NCBI GenBank assembly: GCA_963821505.1
Contig: CAWGEH010000021.1
Span: 62,001 to 126,000 of the forward strand
Direction: 5' to 3'
DNA length: 64,000 nt
DNA from: VAZQ01 sp963821505
GTDB lineage: Bacteria > Pseudomonadota > Alphaproteobacteria > Rhizobiales > Xanthobacteraceae
Part shown: positions 18,021-27,153 of the stretch, piece by piece
Layout of the letters: each line of letters opens with the position of its first letter
Numbering within the stretch: the first letter of the stretch is position 1
Translations under genes and position numbers: made by a program
The notes under the pieces: generated by a model
The model's input: only the letters and a program-made list of their open reading frames with translations
Told to the model about the DNA's origin: nothing
The model's database searches: none

Positions 18021-18961
18021 GCCACCAGACCGCGCGTGCTCGGCGCGAACAATGCGTCCGCCGTCACCGGTTTGGTGATGATGCCCTGCGTCAACGCGTG
18101 CCCGATCAACTCGTCGAGAACCTTGCGGTTCGGCGCGACGCCGTACGGCAGCGGGTCGCCGGTGATTTCCATCACCCGCCGGTGCACCTCGTCGACCTCG
18201 GTCGGCCTGTCGATCTTGCCGGCTTTCAGGCGCTCGAGGTAGCGCCGCTTCGCTTGCGCGAAGGCGTCGAAGACGTCCGCCGCCAGATCGGGGTGCTTCG
18301 CGATCAGCTCATCCTTGATCACCACCGTATGATTGATGGGGTAGTGGCCGCGCCGGCGCAGCGCCGCCAGCCCCGCCTCCAGCGCATCGGGGATGAGCGG
18401 CTTCACGTCGGGCGAGCCCGCCTCGACGCCGATAGCCGCGGCGAGCTCGCCCGACGCCAGCATGTCGGCCATGTTCTTGCCCTTTGCGATCGGAACCACA
18501 TTGGCGGGGGCGCGGTATTCCGCCACATGCTCGTCGCCCGAGAGCACCCAGGTGATCTTGCTCAGATCCACGCCGTGCTCGTCCTGCAGGATGCTGCGCG
18601 CCCACACTCCAGTCGTCACGGTGTAGCCGCGGTTGACGCCGACTTGCCGGCCTTCGAGATCCTTCGGCGTGCGGATGCCGGCCTTCGTATTCACGAGGAT
18701 GGCGCCGTGGTGGAATGCGCGCACCAGAAACACCGGCACGGCGGTCATGGGCTTGCCGTGCGCCTTGGCGCAGATATAGGTGGTGATCGCCATCTCGCAG
18801 ATGTCGAACTCGTTGCCGCGAACCATGCGGCGGAATGCTGCGATCAGGGGATCGACCTCTTCGAAGTCGAATTCGAAGGTCCTGGGCTTGACGGTGCCGT
18901 CCTTGAGCGCGCGGTTGTTGCCCTGCGTGCGCGTCACGGTTTTCAGCTTGAGATCGGCCAT
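18017..18961 (-). CDS. 4,5-dihydroxyphthalate decarboxylase-like protein
   Basis: A 314-residue protein starting at ATG 18961 (MADLKLKTVT); the frame extends further upstream only as noise. FDICEMAITTYICAKAHGKPM, VPVFLVRAFHHG, DLEGRQVGVNRGYTVTTGVWARSIL, ITWVLSGDEHVAEY and GELAAAIGVEAG match the dihydroxyphthalate decarboxylase family, which is structurally related to periplasmic binding proteins. No signal peptide is seen, consistent with a cytoplasmic enzyme. In phthalate degradation it would release CO2 from the ring diol formed after Rieske oxygenation and dehydrogenation. It follows a Rieske oxygenase gene by 83 bases. The substrate is not proved to be phthalate. Confidence 0.8.
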   Translation of the reverse strand: MADLKLKTVTRTQGNNRALKDGTVKPRTFEFDFEEVDPLIAAFRRMVRGNEFDICEMAITTYICAKAHGKPMTAVPVFLVRAFHHGAILVNTKAGIRTPKDLEGRQVGVNRGYTVTTGVWARSILQDEHGVDLSKITWVLSGDEHVAEYRAPANVVPIAKGKNMADMLASGELAAAIGVEAGSPDVKPLIPDALEAGLAALRRRGHYPINHTVVIKDELIAKHPDLAADVFDAFAQAKRRYLERLKAGKIDRPTEVDEVHRRVMEITGDPLPYGVAPNRKVLDELIGHALTQGIITKPVTADALFAPSTRGLVA

Positions 18962-19044
18962 TACGCTTCGCTCGGACGACCGACGACAATGGACGGAAGC
19001 GCCGATCCGTCTGTCGTCTGTCCTCTGTCGCCTGCCCTCCCGCC

Positions 19045-20332
19045 TTATACCGTCGTCTGCGCCACGCCGGCGCGCGCGGTGAGCGCCTCCTTGGCGGCGT
19101 CCTTGAACGCCTGATCCGGCGGCAGCACCACCGAGGCCGAGCGCACCTTGTGGTGCGCGGGATCGACGCCGGGCGGCGTGGTGCCTTTGTCCGCCAGCGC
19201 CTTGGCCGCCCGCATCAGGCGGTGGCGCGCCATGATGATGCCGTTGTCGGTGGACACCAGATTCTCCTTGGTGCGGTCGCAGATCGGTCCCATGCTCTCC
19301 TGCAGCGATGCATCCTGAATTGCAAAGCCGGCAACGCCGCTGAAGGTCTTGCCGGCCTTCTGCGCCGCGCGGTCGATCAGATAGTCGTTGTCCTTGTTGG
19401 CAAGCGGCCGATAGGTGCCGGGGATGTACTTGCAGTGCACGCCGGCGCCGTCGCGCATGGCGTCGACCTCGCGCGTGGTGAGCGCGCGAACCGGATGAAA
19501 ATCGTAGCTCCAGGCCCAGCAATTCTCGTCGTCGATCGGAATCCAGAAGTGGCCGTGGATCGGATGGTCGCCGCGCGGCGGGATCATGGTGAAGCAGGGC
19601 ATCACCCACGGCGTGATGCGCCAGTAGTAATTGCCGTTCTCCGCATTGCGCCGGGCGCCGATATAGAGCCCGCCCGGCTGCTCCACCACCTCGAAATGCG
19701 GCTGCATGTCGGACAGATTGTATTCATTGCCCTTGGCGCCCTTGAACAGCGGATCGGAGCCGAGATCGCCGCGGTGCAGGAACGAGACGTGACTGGAATC
19801 TGATGCCGCCCTCCATCGCCTGCAGCCAGTTGCTCTCCTGCATCCGCTTGGAGACGAAGGTCTGGTCGGCCGGCACGGTGGCGAATTCCCATTCCGGCAG
19901 CGGCGGCTGCCGGTCGGGCGGGCCCATATAGGTCCACAGCACCGGCCCGCGCTTCACCAGCGGGTAGGACTTGAGCTTGATTTTCTGACAGAAGCCGCTC
20001 TCCCGCGGCTCGGAAGGCACGTCGATGCACTGTCCGGTCACGTCGTATTTCCAGCCGTGATAGGGACAGCGCAGGCCTGACTCCTCGTTGCGGCCGAACC
20101 AAAGCGACACGCCGCGGTGGGCGCAGAATTCGTCGATCAGCCCGTACCTGCCGTCGGTGTCGCGGAAGGCGAGCAGCCGCTCCGAAAGCATCTTCACCCG
20201 CACCGGCGGGCACTCATTCTCGGGCAGTTCCTCCGCCAGCAGGGCCGGCATCCAGTAGGCACGGAACAGCTGGCCCATCGGGCTGCCGGGGCCGGTTTGC
20301 GTCAACAGGTCGTTCTGTTCTTTCCGCAGCAT
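19045..20332 (-). pseudogene. Rieske non-heme iron oxygenase (phthalate-dioxygenase type), one-base frameshift
   Basis: Start ATG 20332. The N-terminal frame shows LTQTGPGSPMGQLFRAYWMP, a family hallmark, and the Rieske ligands in CAHRGVSL...CPYHGW. It runs into an aberrant tail after MEGGI. Removing the single T at 19801 restores EGGIDSSHVSFLHRGDLG, the mononuclear-iron motif, and then the second frame (DMQPHFEVVEQPGG to QTTV at 19045). The full protein would be about 428 residues. It probably dihydroxylates or demethylates an aromatic acid using a separate ferredoxin, for which the gene at 23405 is a candidate. The extra base could be a sequencing error. Confidence 0.85.
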
Positions 20333-20484
20333 CGGGTCATTCCGCCATCGATCGCTATCTCCGGGAACCTGGCCGAGAACGGCCGGTCGAACGGCGTTCC
20401 GCTATGTGGAACTCGGTTCCAGACAAGCCTCAGGGTAGGCATTCGGCCGGGCTTCGGCAAGCCGCAACGTCGCGACCGCTGGCG

Positions 20485-20784
20485 TCAGCAGCACTCGCTG
20501 CCCAGGCCCTCGATCGCGAGCAGCGAGCTCTTCAGCCAAGCTGGGGGAAGATCGTCCGGCGTGACCTCCTTCACCGGCTTGAACAGCTTGAATTGGTGGC
20601 GCTTGTCGTCCTCAGTCCAGAACGCCACCACCGTCTCCAGCGGCGGGCAGCCAGGCAGGCCACAGGAGACTTCCGCGACCAGAATCGCGGCGTCGGCGGG
20701 AAGCTTGAAGCGCTCGCGCGTCCACCCCTTCACCCGATCCAGGGCCGAGGTGTGTTCGAGGCGCCTCTCGAAGGGCCGCAGCAT
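20485..20784 (-). CDS. Conserved hypothetical protein with an SCGLPGCPP motif
   Basis: A 99-residue protein. It is not a recognised family, but it reads like a real gene: RPFERRLEHTSALDRVKGWTRERF, VAEVSCGLPGCPPLETVVAFWT, DDKRHQFKLFKPV, and a C-terminal CC. I recall similar short proteins next to catabolic genes in Bradyrhizobium-like bacteria. No signal peptide or membrane segment. It is first in the minus-strand group, 152 bases before the Rieske oxygenase. Confidence 0.65.
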   Translation of the reverse strand: MLRPFERRLEHTSALDRVKGWTRERFKLPADAAILVAEVSCGLPGCPPLETVVAFWTEDDKRHQFKLFKPVKEVTPDDLPPAWLKSSLLAIEGLGSECC

Positions 20785-20814
20785 GGTGCAAGACCCGCAA
20801 GTCGGGCGTGGCTA

Positions 20815-20880
20815 GCTAGCGCATGGACCGGAAAAACGGGAACCGGTTCTCCGAATAGAGCACGCTCAAAACGAGAGAAT
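20815..20880 (-). repeat. Degenerate inverted half copy of the two-hairpin repeat
   Basis: CTAGCGCATGGACCGGAAAA, then GGGAACCGGTTCTCCGAA and CTCAAAACGAGAGAAT read as a diverged reverse complement of the right half of the repeats at 15341-15446 and 39248-39354. The rest of the 20785-21112 intergenic region contains nothing recognisable besides the promoter of the dehydrogenase gene. Confidence 0.6.
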
Positions 20881-21112
20881 CCACATCCGCATCACGATCA
20901 GGCCCGATCCGAACGCGCTCGGCCGCGGCGCTGCGTCCTCGCCTGCGGCCGCGCGCTTCATCCGCGGACCGCAGGCACAATAGCAGCATTCGGGCCGCGC
21001 CGACCCCGCCGCCCGGCTCGGCAGGCGCGCGGCACAAATCGCGCTTGACCGGCCTAGGGCCGGTCCTAGATTGCCGGCCACATCGTGGCGATCGTTATTG
21101 GAGGCTGGCTCA

Positions 21113-22222
21113 GTGGTGGAGAAAGTACTGGCGGCGGTGAGGGTGGGTCCGAGCAAGACTGAAATCCGCGAATACCCCATGCCGGACGTCCCGGAAGACG
21201 CGGCCTTGATGAAGATGGAGGTCGCCGGCATCTGCGGAACCGACGTCAAATTGTACAAGACGCCGCCGACCAAAAGCCCGGTCATCATGGGGCACGAGAA
21301 CATCGGCACGATCGCGAAGGCCGGCCGCGAATTCACCCGCCGCAAGGGCTTCAAGGAAGGCGACCTGGTGTTCGTGGAGCACTACGTCGCGTGCGGCAAA
21401 TGCGAGTGGTGCCATCTCGGCCAATATCGTCACTGCGAGAACACCGACTGGCGCTACAACCCCGATGCCATCCGCTACGGCTACACCTCGGCCGAGAAGG
21501 CGCCCCATCTCTGGGGCGGCTTTGCGCACTACGTCTACCTTCCCTGGAACGCGGTCGTGCACCGTGTGCCCAAGGGGGTCACGCCGGAATTGGCGGGACT
21601 GGTGACCCCGATGGCGAACGGGGTCGAATGGTCGTTGTTCGACGGCGGCGTGGGCTACAACTCCACGGTGCTGATTCAGGGCCCCGGCCAGCAGGGTCTG
21701 TCCCAGACCGTGATCTGCAAGCAGGCCGGCGCCTCGCTCATCATCGTCACCGGCACGTCCAAGGACGCCGCGCGGATGCAGGTCGCCAAGGCGCTGGGCG
21801 CGGACCACGTGATCGACGTGGACAAGGAGGACCCGCTGGCGCGCATCATGGAGATCACCGGCGGCAAGGGCGTGGACGTCGCGCTCGACTGCACCGCGGG
21901 CGCGGGCACCATCCCGATCCTGCTCGGGGTGGAAGCGCTCAAGCGCAAGGGCGGGACGATCGTGATCCAGGGCGAAATGGCGGAATTCCCGAATTTTCCG
22001 GTCGGCAAGGTCACGGTCAAGTTCATCACCATCAAGAGCGCACGCGGCCACAGCTTCAAGGCCTGCGAGCTCGCGCTGGCGCAGCTCGCTTCGCACCGCT
22101 TTCCGCTGGAGAAGGTGACGACCCACACCTTCGGGCTGAAAGACGTGGACCTTGCCATCCGCTCGGTCGGCGGCCATGGCGTGCCGGACGTGATCCACGC
22201 GTCCCTGATGCCTTGGCAGTAG
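21113..22222 (+). CDS. Zinc-dependent medium-chain alcohol dehydrogenase family protein
   Basis: A 369-residue protein from GTG 21113, chosen because GGAGG lies at 21100-21104; upstream codons have no family match. Features: GICGTDVKLY with the catalytic zinc cysteine, MGHENIG with the zinc histidine, structural zinc cysteines in CGKCEWCHLGQYRHC, and a Rossmann region at VLIQGPGQQGLSQ. It oxidises an alcohol or diol with NAD(P)+. Operon with the PdxA-like and ferredoxin genes (131 bases to the next), and divergent from the hypothetical/Rieske genes. It may oxidise an intermediate of the same pathway. Confidence 0.9.
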   Translation: MVEKVLAAVRVGPSKTEIREYPMPDVPEDAALMKMEVAGICGTDVKLYKTPPTKSPVIMGHENIGTIAKAGREFTRRKGFKEGDLVFVEHYVACGKCEWCHLGQYRHCENTDWRYNPDAIRYGYTSAEKAPHLWGGFAHYVYLPWNAVVHRVPKGVTPELAGLVTPMANGVEWSLFDGGVGYNSTVLIQGPGQQGLSQTVICKQAGASLIIVTGTSKDAARMQVAKALGADHVIDVDKEDPLARIMEITGGKGVDVALDCTAGAGTIPILLGVEALKRKGGTIVIQGEMAEFPNFPVGKVTVKFITIKSARGHSFKACELALAQLASHRFPLEKVTTHTFGLKDVDLAIRSVGGHGVPDVIHASLMPWQ

Positions 22223-22352
22223 CTCGGGTTCGCGCCGCGCGGGAGCCGGGCTTGCGGCTCGAGACAAATTCGGCGCGGCACCCCACGGCCTCCACGCGAA
22301 CGCATGGGCGGGCGCCGACGGGTGAATGGCAGGAGCGTGAGCGACAGGACGC

Positions 22353-23366
22353 ATGACTGACAAGGCGAAAATCGCCATCGCCACCGGCGACCCTGCGGGC
22401 ATCGGGCCGGAGATCAGCCTCAAGGCCGCGCTCGATCCGGCGGTCCGTCGCGTCTGCCACCCGATCGTGGTCAGCGATCCCGGCGTGATCGCGCGCCACG
22501 CCGAGGCCTGCGGCATCAGGCCCGCGATTCGCGTGATCGCGCGCGCTGGCGATGCGGATTGGTCGGACCAATACCTGAACGTGCTCGGCTGCGCACAGCC
22601 GCAGGCAGCCGCGTTCGCCTATGGCACGACCAGCGCGGTGAACGGACGCGCCGCGCTCGCCTTCGCCGGCATGGCGATCAAGGCCGCGCTCGCCGGCGAG
22701 GTGGACGCCGTGGTCGCCGCGCCGCAGAACGAGACCTCGATCGCGCTCGCCGGCATCAAGTTCGACGGCTATCCCTCGTTCGTCGCGCGCGAGACAGGCA
22801 CCGATGAGAACCATGTCTATTTGATGCTCTGCTTCGACAACATGAAGATCGTTCACGCCACGCTGCACCAGAGCGTCCGGGATGCCATCGCCATGATCAC
22901 GCGCGAGAAGGTCGTTGGCGTGATCCAGGCCGCCGATCGCGCGCTCAAGCGGATGGGCACGGCGGCGCCGAAGCTTGCCGTCGGCGGCCTCAATCCACAC
23001 GCCGGCGAAGGCGGACTGTTCGGGCGCGAAGAAATCGAGATCATCAGGCCGGCGATCGACATCGCCGTCGCGCAAGGCATCCGGGCCACCGGCCCGTTTG
23101 GCGCCGACACCATGTTTCGTATGCGGGGCGTCGATGCCTTCATCGTCATGCTGCACGACCAAGGGCACGTCGCCGCGAAGCTGCTTGCGCTGGACGCGGC
23201 GGCGGCGCTGACGATCGGCAGTCCGATCCTGTTCTCCTCGGTCGCACACGGCAGCGCGCATGACATCGCCGGCACGGGCGTCGCGAGTCCCAAAGCCATG
23301 ATCGAAGCGCTGCTGCAGCTGTCGAAGGCAAAACGCGGGCGGGAATTGCACTCGGCACCGGCGTGA
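22353..23366 (+). CDS. PdxA-family dehydrogenase (possibly TphB-like dihydrodiol dehydrogenase)
   Basis: A 337-residue protein. IAIATGDPAGIGPEISLKA is the PdxA start motif; GGLNPHAGEGGLFGREE and FIVMLHDQGHVAAKLL contain the histidines that bind the divalent metal. Classic PdxA makes pyridoxal 5'-phosphate precursors, but homologues such as TphB oxidise cis-dihydrodiols of terephthalate with decarboxylation. Its setting (Rieske oxygenase and ferredoxin, dihydroxyphthalate decarboxylase-like gene) favours a catabolic role. The LHDQGHV motif differs from the usual YHDQG of vitamin B6 enzymes. Confidence 0.85.
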   Translation: MTDKAKIAIATGDPAGIGPEISLKAALDPAVRRVCHPIVVSDPGVIARHAEACGIRPAIRVIARAGDADWSDQYLNVLGCAQPQAAAFAYGTTSAVNGRAALAFAGMAIKAALAGEVDAVVAAPQNETSIALAGIKFDGYPSFVARETGTDENHVYLMLCFDNMKIVHATLHQSVRDAIAMITREKVVGVIQAADRALKRMGTAAPKLAVGGLNPHAGEGGLFGREEIEIIRPAIDIAVAQGIRATGPFGADTMFRMRGVDAFIVMLHDQGHVAAKLLALDAAAALTIGSPILFSSVAHGSAHDIAGTGVASPKAMIEALLQLSKAKRGRELHSAPA

Positions 23367-23404
23367 TCCGGCTTGCGCTGCAAAATTCAATCAGGGACAC
23401 GTCG

Positions 23405-23713
23405 ATGCCTACCAGGATCGAACTATGCAATACCTCCGACGTAGAGGTTGGGGGCGCGTTGAAAGTCGAGAGGGACGACCTGACGCTCGCGGTGTTCAAC
23501 CTGGAAGGCGAGTTCTTTGTGACCGACGATGCCTGCACGCACGGGCCGGGCTCGCTGTCCGAAGGCTATGTCGAAGGTGACGTGGTCGAATGCAATTTTC
23601 ACAACGGCCAGTTCAATATCAAGACCGGGCAGGTCGTCGCACCTCCGTGCATGATTCCGGTGAAGACCTATCGGACCATCGTCGAAGCCGGCAAAGTCCT
23701 CATCGAAATATGA
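23405..23713 (+). CDS. Rieske [2Fe-2S] ferredoxin
   Basis: A 102-residue protein from ATG 23405 (MPTRIELCNT), with CAGGGAC upstream; a longer frame from GTG 23363 overlaps the previous gene. The Rieske ligands are CTHG...CNFHNG with 15-18 residues between. It ends VKTYRTIVEAGKVLIEI like bacterial non-heme dioxygenase ferredoxins (NDO/BphF type). It would pass electrons to the nearby Rieske oxygenase. No dedicated ferredoxin reductase gene is seen in the window. Confidence 0.92.
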   Translation: MPTRIELCNTSDVEVGGALKVERDDLTLAVFNLEGEFFVTDDACTHGPGSLSEGYVEGDVVECNFHNGQFNIKTGQVVAPPCMIPVKTYRTIVEAGKVLIEI

Positions 23714-23833
23714 GCACGCGGCGGCGCACGTTGCATGGGCCGGAGACCCGCGATCGCGACCGGAAGGTATGACGCTGCAATTTGCCGACAGGTGCGGGAT
23801 CAAATGGCCGGACACGCGACTGCCGCGACCTGG

Positions 23834-24517
23834 TCATCGCACCGGGAAATCGAAATAGGTGTGGGGAAACGGCTCGCGGGCGAGCGTGAAATGCCACCAC
23901 TCTTTATTGTAAGGCCGAAAGCCGCCGCGCATCATTGCCGCGGCGAGCAGCGCGCGGTTTTCCTGCGCCTGGGCGCTCACGCTCTTGTCCGACGGCCATG
24001 ATTTCGGGCTGAAGAAGTCGAACGGCGAGCCCATGTCGAGCTCGCCGGCGTCCGCGCGCCGGACCAGCGTGAGATCGACGGTCGAGCCGCGCGAATGGCC
24101 GGAGTGACTCGCGATATAGCCGTCCTTGAACAGGTCGCGCTTGTCCACGTGGGGATAGAACTCGCGCTTGCGCCTGATGTCGCCCACATTCTGCGCCCAG
24201 CGCACGAAATGCGCGACCGCACGTTGTGGCCGGTAGCAATCGAACACTTTGAGACCAAGGCCGTGCGCCGCCAGGTCGCGCTGCACCGCGGCAAGCGCGT
24301 TCGCCGCCTGCACCACGAGGAGGCAGCGCGGCCGCTCGTAGCCGTCGATCCTTTGCCCGACGAAATTGTCGCTGCCGAAGTACCGCATGTCGACAACGAG
24401 CCCGTCGACCACGCCGGCGGCATCGACGAAGCCCGCACCGTCGGGCCTCTGCGCGCGCGCGGGCTGCGCCACCACCAGCAGCAGCAGCGCGAGCGCAACG
24501 TGGGGCGAAACATGCAT
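23834..24517 (-). CDS. Secreted D-alanyl-D-alanine dipeptidase (M15, VanX/DdpX family)
   Basis: A 227-residue protein from ATG 24517, where a signal peptide starts (MHVSPHVALALLLLVVAQPARA); the frame continues upstream without family similarity. VFDCYRPQRAVAHF has the family arginine, SHSGHSRGSTVDLTL carries the zinc His and Asp (SxHxxGxxxD), and EWWHFTL supplies the catalytic Glu and third zinc His. It cleaves D-Ala-D-Ala in the periplasm, a peptidoglycan salvage role. There are no VanH/VanA/VanRS neighbours, so resistance is not implied. Confidence 0.92.
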   Translation of the reverse strand: MHVSPHVALALLLLVVAQPARAQRPDGAGFVDAAGVVDGLVVDMRYFGSDNFVGQRIDGYERPRCLLVVQAANALAAVQRDLAAHGLGLKVFDCYRPQRAVAHFVRWAQNVGDIRRKREFYPHVDKRDLFKDGYIASHSGHSRGSTVDLTLVRRADAGELDMGSPFDFFSPKSWPSDKSVSAQAQENRALLAAAMMRGGFRPYNKEWWHFTLAREPFPHTYFDFPVR

Positions 24518-24707
24518 GGCGGCAACCCTCACACCTTCGTTCCGCTCGGCACAATTCATGCCATTCGGTACGGCAGATAACGATAGTTCACAAATAATCC
24601 CTTGCGACCGATTTCCGTGGTAACATTCGACATGAATCCAAGAAGGAGAGGTGTTCGGCCCCCGCCGTAGGCGGGCTGCGCGTCTTTTCTGCAGCACGGA
24701 GAATGAC

Positions 24708-24905
24708 TTGAGCGATCACAAGTTCAAGGTTGGCCAGAGCGTGCTCTACACCTCCGGACCCTACGGCCGCGGCGGAGCGAGCGGCGTCTACAAAGTCACG
24801 CAGCTGCTTCCGCCGGAAGGCGACGACCGTCAATACCGCATCAAGAGCTCGGACGAGCCGCATGAGCGGGTCGTCAAGGAGAGTCAGCTCAACCGCGATT
24901 CGTGA
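24708..24905 (+). CDS. Small conserved alphaproteobacterial protein, possible SH3-like fold
   Basis: A 65-residue protein from TTG 24708 with GGAG eight bases upstream. DHKFKVGQSVLYTSGPYGRGG, then VYKVTQLLPPEGDDRQYRIKS and EPHERVVKESQL form a compact pattern that I recall as conserved in Bradyrhizobium-like genomes. The sequence resembles a small beta-barrel. Function unknown; no membrane segment or signal peptide. Confidence 0.75.
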   Translation: MSDHKFKVGQSVLYTSGPYGRGGASGVYKVTQLLPPEGDDRQYRIKSSDEPHERVVKESQLNRDS

Positions 24906-25142
24906 CGGCGGCGGGCCGTGCAGCTTTGCTTCGCATCCCGGGCGCGGTCGAGCCGAGACAGACATGGAAGCTTGCCCGTTACATTGCCTGTAACCGGGGC
25001 GAGCCGTGATGCGCACTTATAGCGTTTCCCGGCGAAGAGTGGACGAAGCCGCCGCAGAAAACGCGTCAAACGCAAGTCCTCCATAGCGGTTTTCGTTCAA
25101 ACGGAACGCCGACCGCTGCAAACGTCGCGCAAGGACATCGAC

Positions 25143-25412
25143 ATGCCGGTCGACGGCAAGGCCACGACATTCGACTACGGCGCGCCCGCCGAGCTGTTCA
25201 TGGCCAAACGCAAGGGCGGCTCACGACAGCCGCTGGGGTACCGCCGCTTTACCACGGCAGCGGAGGCCATTCGCTTTGCGATCGAGGATTTTCCTGCCGT
25301 GCGCGCGCTGGGCGCGTGGATGCAGGTGGGGGATGAACGCTTCGACAGCGACGGCATCCAGCGCCTGTACGAGAGCGGCGACTATCCATTGCAACGGCGT
25401 CCATCGGAGTGA
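25143..25412 (+). CDS. Conserved hypothetical protein
   Basis: An 89-residue protein: AELFMAKRKGGSRQPLGYRRFTTAAEAIRFAIEDFPAVRALGAWMQVGDERFDSDGIQRLY. I recall similar proteins in Hyphomicrobiales, without known function. It sits alone in a region of small genes, 190 bases upstream of the cold-shock gene. Confidence 0.75.
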   Translation: MPVDGKATTFDYGAPAELFMAKRKGGSRQPLGYRRFTTAAEAIRFAIEDFPAVRALGAWMQVGDERFDSDGIQRLYESGDYPLQRRPSE

Positions 25413-25602
25413 TGGTTTGGCACCGCAGAAGGTTTGACGGGGCGCTCGCCCTCCCATATATAGCGGCGGCAACCAGTTTTCGGCCTGCCTTGCTACGCTC
25501 CCGGTTTGAGGGTGCTCAGCTAGCTCCCCAAAAACTCGGATGACCGGATGCGCGACGTACGCGTGGCCGGATTGACACAGCGTACAACGCAAGGAGGCCA
25601 TG

Positions 25603-25806
25603 ATGGCCACAGGTACCGTGAAGTTCTTCAATACCCAAAAAGGCTTTGGATTCATCCAGCCGTCCGACGGCAGCAAGGACGTGTTCGTGCATATCAGCGC
25701 GGTCGAGCGCGCGGGCATGCGCACGCTCGTTGAAGGCCAGAAGGTCAGCTACGACGTGGTGACCGAGCGCGGCAAGCAGGCCGCGGGCAATCTCCAGGAC
25801 GCGTAG
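25603..25806 (+). CDS. cspA: Cold-shock protein (CspA family)
   Basis: A 67-residue RNA chaperone with the single cold-shock domain: MATGTVKFFNTQKGFGFIQP with RNP1 and FVHISAVE with RNP2. Start ATG 25603 is preferred over ATG 25600 because AAGGAGG at 25591-25597 is five bases upstream. It binds single-stranded nucleic acids. The 190-base leader after the preceding gene could hold a thermosensing UTR, but this cannot be shown here. Confidence 0.95.
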   Translation: MATGTVKFFNTQKGFGFIQPSDGSKDVFVHISAVERAGMRTLVEGQKVSYDVVTERGKQAAGNLQDA

Positions 25807-25850
25807 CTGCATCCGGATCGCTGCAAGCCTGCTGCGCTGAGAAGACCGCG

Positions 25851-25877
25851 CCCGGCGTCTGCGACGCCGGGTGTTTT
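25851..25877 (+). terminator. Rho-independent terminator after the cold-shock gene
   Basis: CCCGGCGT at 25851-25858 pairs with ACGCCGGG at 25864-25871 over a five-base loop, followed by TGTTTT. It starts 44 bases after the cold-shock stop codon. Confidence 0.85.
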
Positions 25878-25968
25878 CGTGCGATCGCCCGCGCCGGCGG
25901 AGCGCCACTGGAACTTTTGTCGCGACTCATCCGTTGAATGAGACGCGGCAACAGACCGGAGGGCGGTC

Positions 25969-27153
25969 ATGCGCCCGTGGACGATTCCCATCCTCGGTGC
26001 CCTGGCGTTGTCTTTCGCAGCCCCGTCGATGGCGAACGCGCGCCCGCGATTTGGTCCGGCGACGCTGCTGGGAGCCATGGCCGCCCCCTTGACGGCGATG
26101 TTCGGCGGATCTCGACATTCGTTCCGGCACCATCACCATCACCGCAACGCAGCACGCGCGTCGAACACCCAGCGCGGCGATGACGATGGACGCTCCGAGC
26201 GACGGTCGATGGCGGGCGCGCCCGCCGCTCCGCGAGCCTCGGTATTCTGGCCCGACGCGGAATCCGATCTGGTCGAATATCTGCTCTTTCCGAAAGGCCG
26301 GGACGAGCGCTTTTGGGCCTACGGCTACGGCGCGATCGTGGATGCCGCGTTCGCGGGTTCGGATGCCGGCGACGCGCGCGCCCCGCACAGCCGGCGCGTC
26401 GCCAACGGCGACAACGGCGCGGCCCTGCCGAAGGAGCCGGAATTGTCGGCCGATCACTGCGACAGCGGTGCGACCGCCGGAGACCCCGACGCGCTGATCG
26501 CCAGGATCGAACGAGCCATAGGGCCGAGTGCCTCGCAACGGGACGTGCTCGAAGAATTGCGGCCCGCCTTGGCGCAGGCGGCGCAACGGGTCAAGGCCGC
26601 TTGCCCCGCCGCCACGCCCGCGACGCTCGCGCAGCGGCTCGCGGCGATCCAGGATCGGATCTGGACGATGCGCGACGCGCTCCTGACCATCCGCTTGCCG
26701 CTCGAAAAGTTCTACGGCTCGCTCACCGACGAACAGCAATGGCGCTTGCACCGCGATCAACCGAATGTTCGCGACCCTGCAAAGCCGGCGGATAGGCGCG
26801 GCGAAATGTGCGCCGAGGGAGCGACGCCAACGACCGACGACCTCATGCACGGGATCGAGCCCGCCGTGCGTCCGGCCGAACCGCAGCGCGCGAGCTTCGA
26901 GGCTCTGCGCTTGCAATCGACCGCGATGGCGCAGCTGATTGCCGGTTCCTGCCCCACATACCCGCTGCTGGGCGACATGGACCGGTTCGCCGCCGCAGCG
27001 GATCGCCTCGATGTCATGCTGTTTGCGATCATGACCGTCAGCCCGACGCTGCAGAACTTCTACGATTCGCTCGACGACAGGCAAAGGGACGGGCTCAGTC
27101 GCGTGATGCGCCAGTTCAGGCGTTCGGCGGGCGCGGCCGGCGACGGTGCTTGA
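25969..27153 (+). CDS. Periplasmic LTXXQ-motif (Spy/CpxP-like) family protein
   Basis: A 394-residue protein with an N-terminal signal peptide (MRPWTIPILGALALSFAAPSMANA). It is mostly helical and contains two LTxxQ-like motifs in similar contexts: LEKFYGSLTDEQQ near residue 253 and LQNFYDSLDDRQRD near 368, which suggests an internal duplication. A SRHSFRHHHHHRNAA stretch near residue 50 may bind metal. The family includes the Spy/CpxP envelope chaperones; longer alphaproteobacterial members like this are poorly studied. Confidence 0.8.
   Translation: MRPWTIPILGALALSFAAPSMANARPRFGPATLLGAMAAPLTAMFGGSRHSFRHHHHHRNAARASNTQRGDDDGRSERRSMAGAPAAPRASVFWPDAESDLVEYLLFPKGRDERFWAYGYGAIVDAAFAGSDAGDARAPHSRRVANGDNGAALPKEPELSADHCDSGATAGDPDALIARIERAIGPSASQRDVLEELRPALAQAAQRVKAACPAATPATLAQRLAAIQDRIWTMRDALLTIRLPLEKFYGSLTDEQQWRLHRDQPNVRDPAKPADRRGEMCAEGATPTTDDLMHGIEPAVRPAEPQRASFEALRLQSTAMAQLIAGSCPTYPLLGDMDRFAAAADRLDVMLFAIMTVSPTLQNFYDSLDDRQRDGLSRVMRQFRRSAGAAGDGA

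Noticed and set aside
23834..24517. Vancomycin-resistance VanX
   Set aside because: No VanH, VanA or VanRS genes; periplasmic D-Ala-D-Ala recycling is the simpler reading.
26120..26170. Vector-type His tag
   Set aside because: The five His residues are inside a natural periplasmic protein and show no vector flanks.
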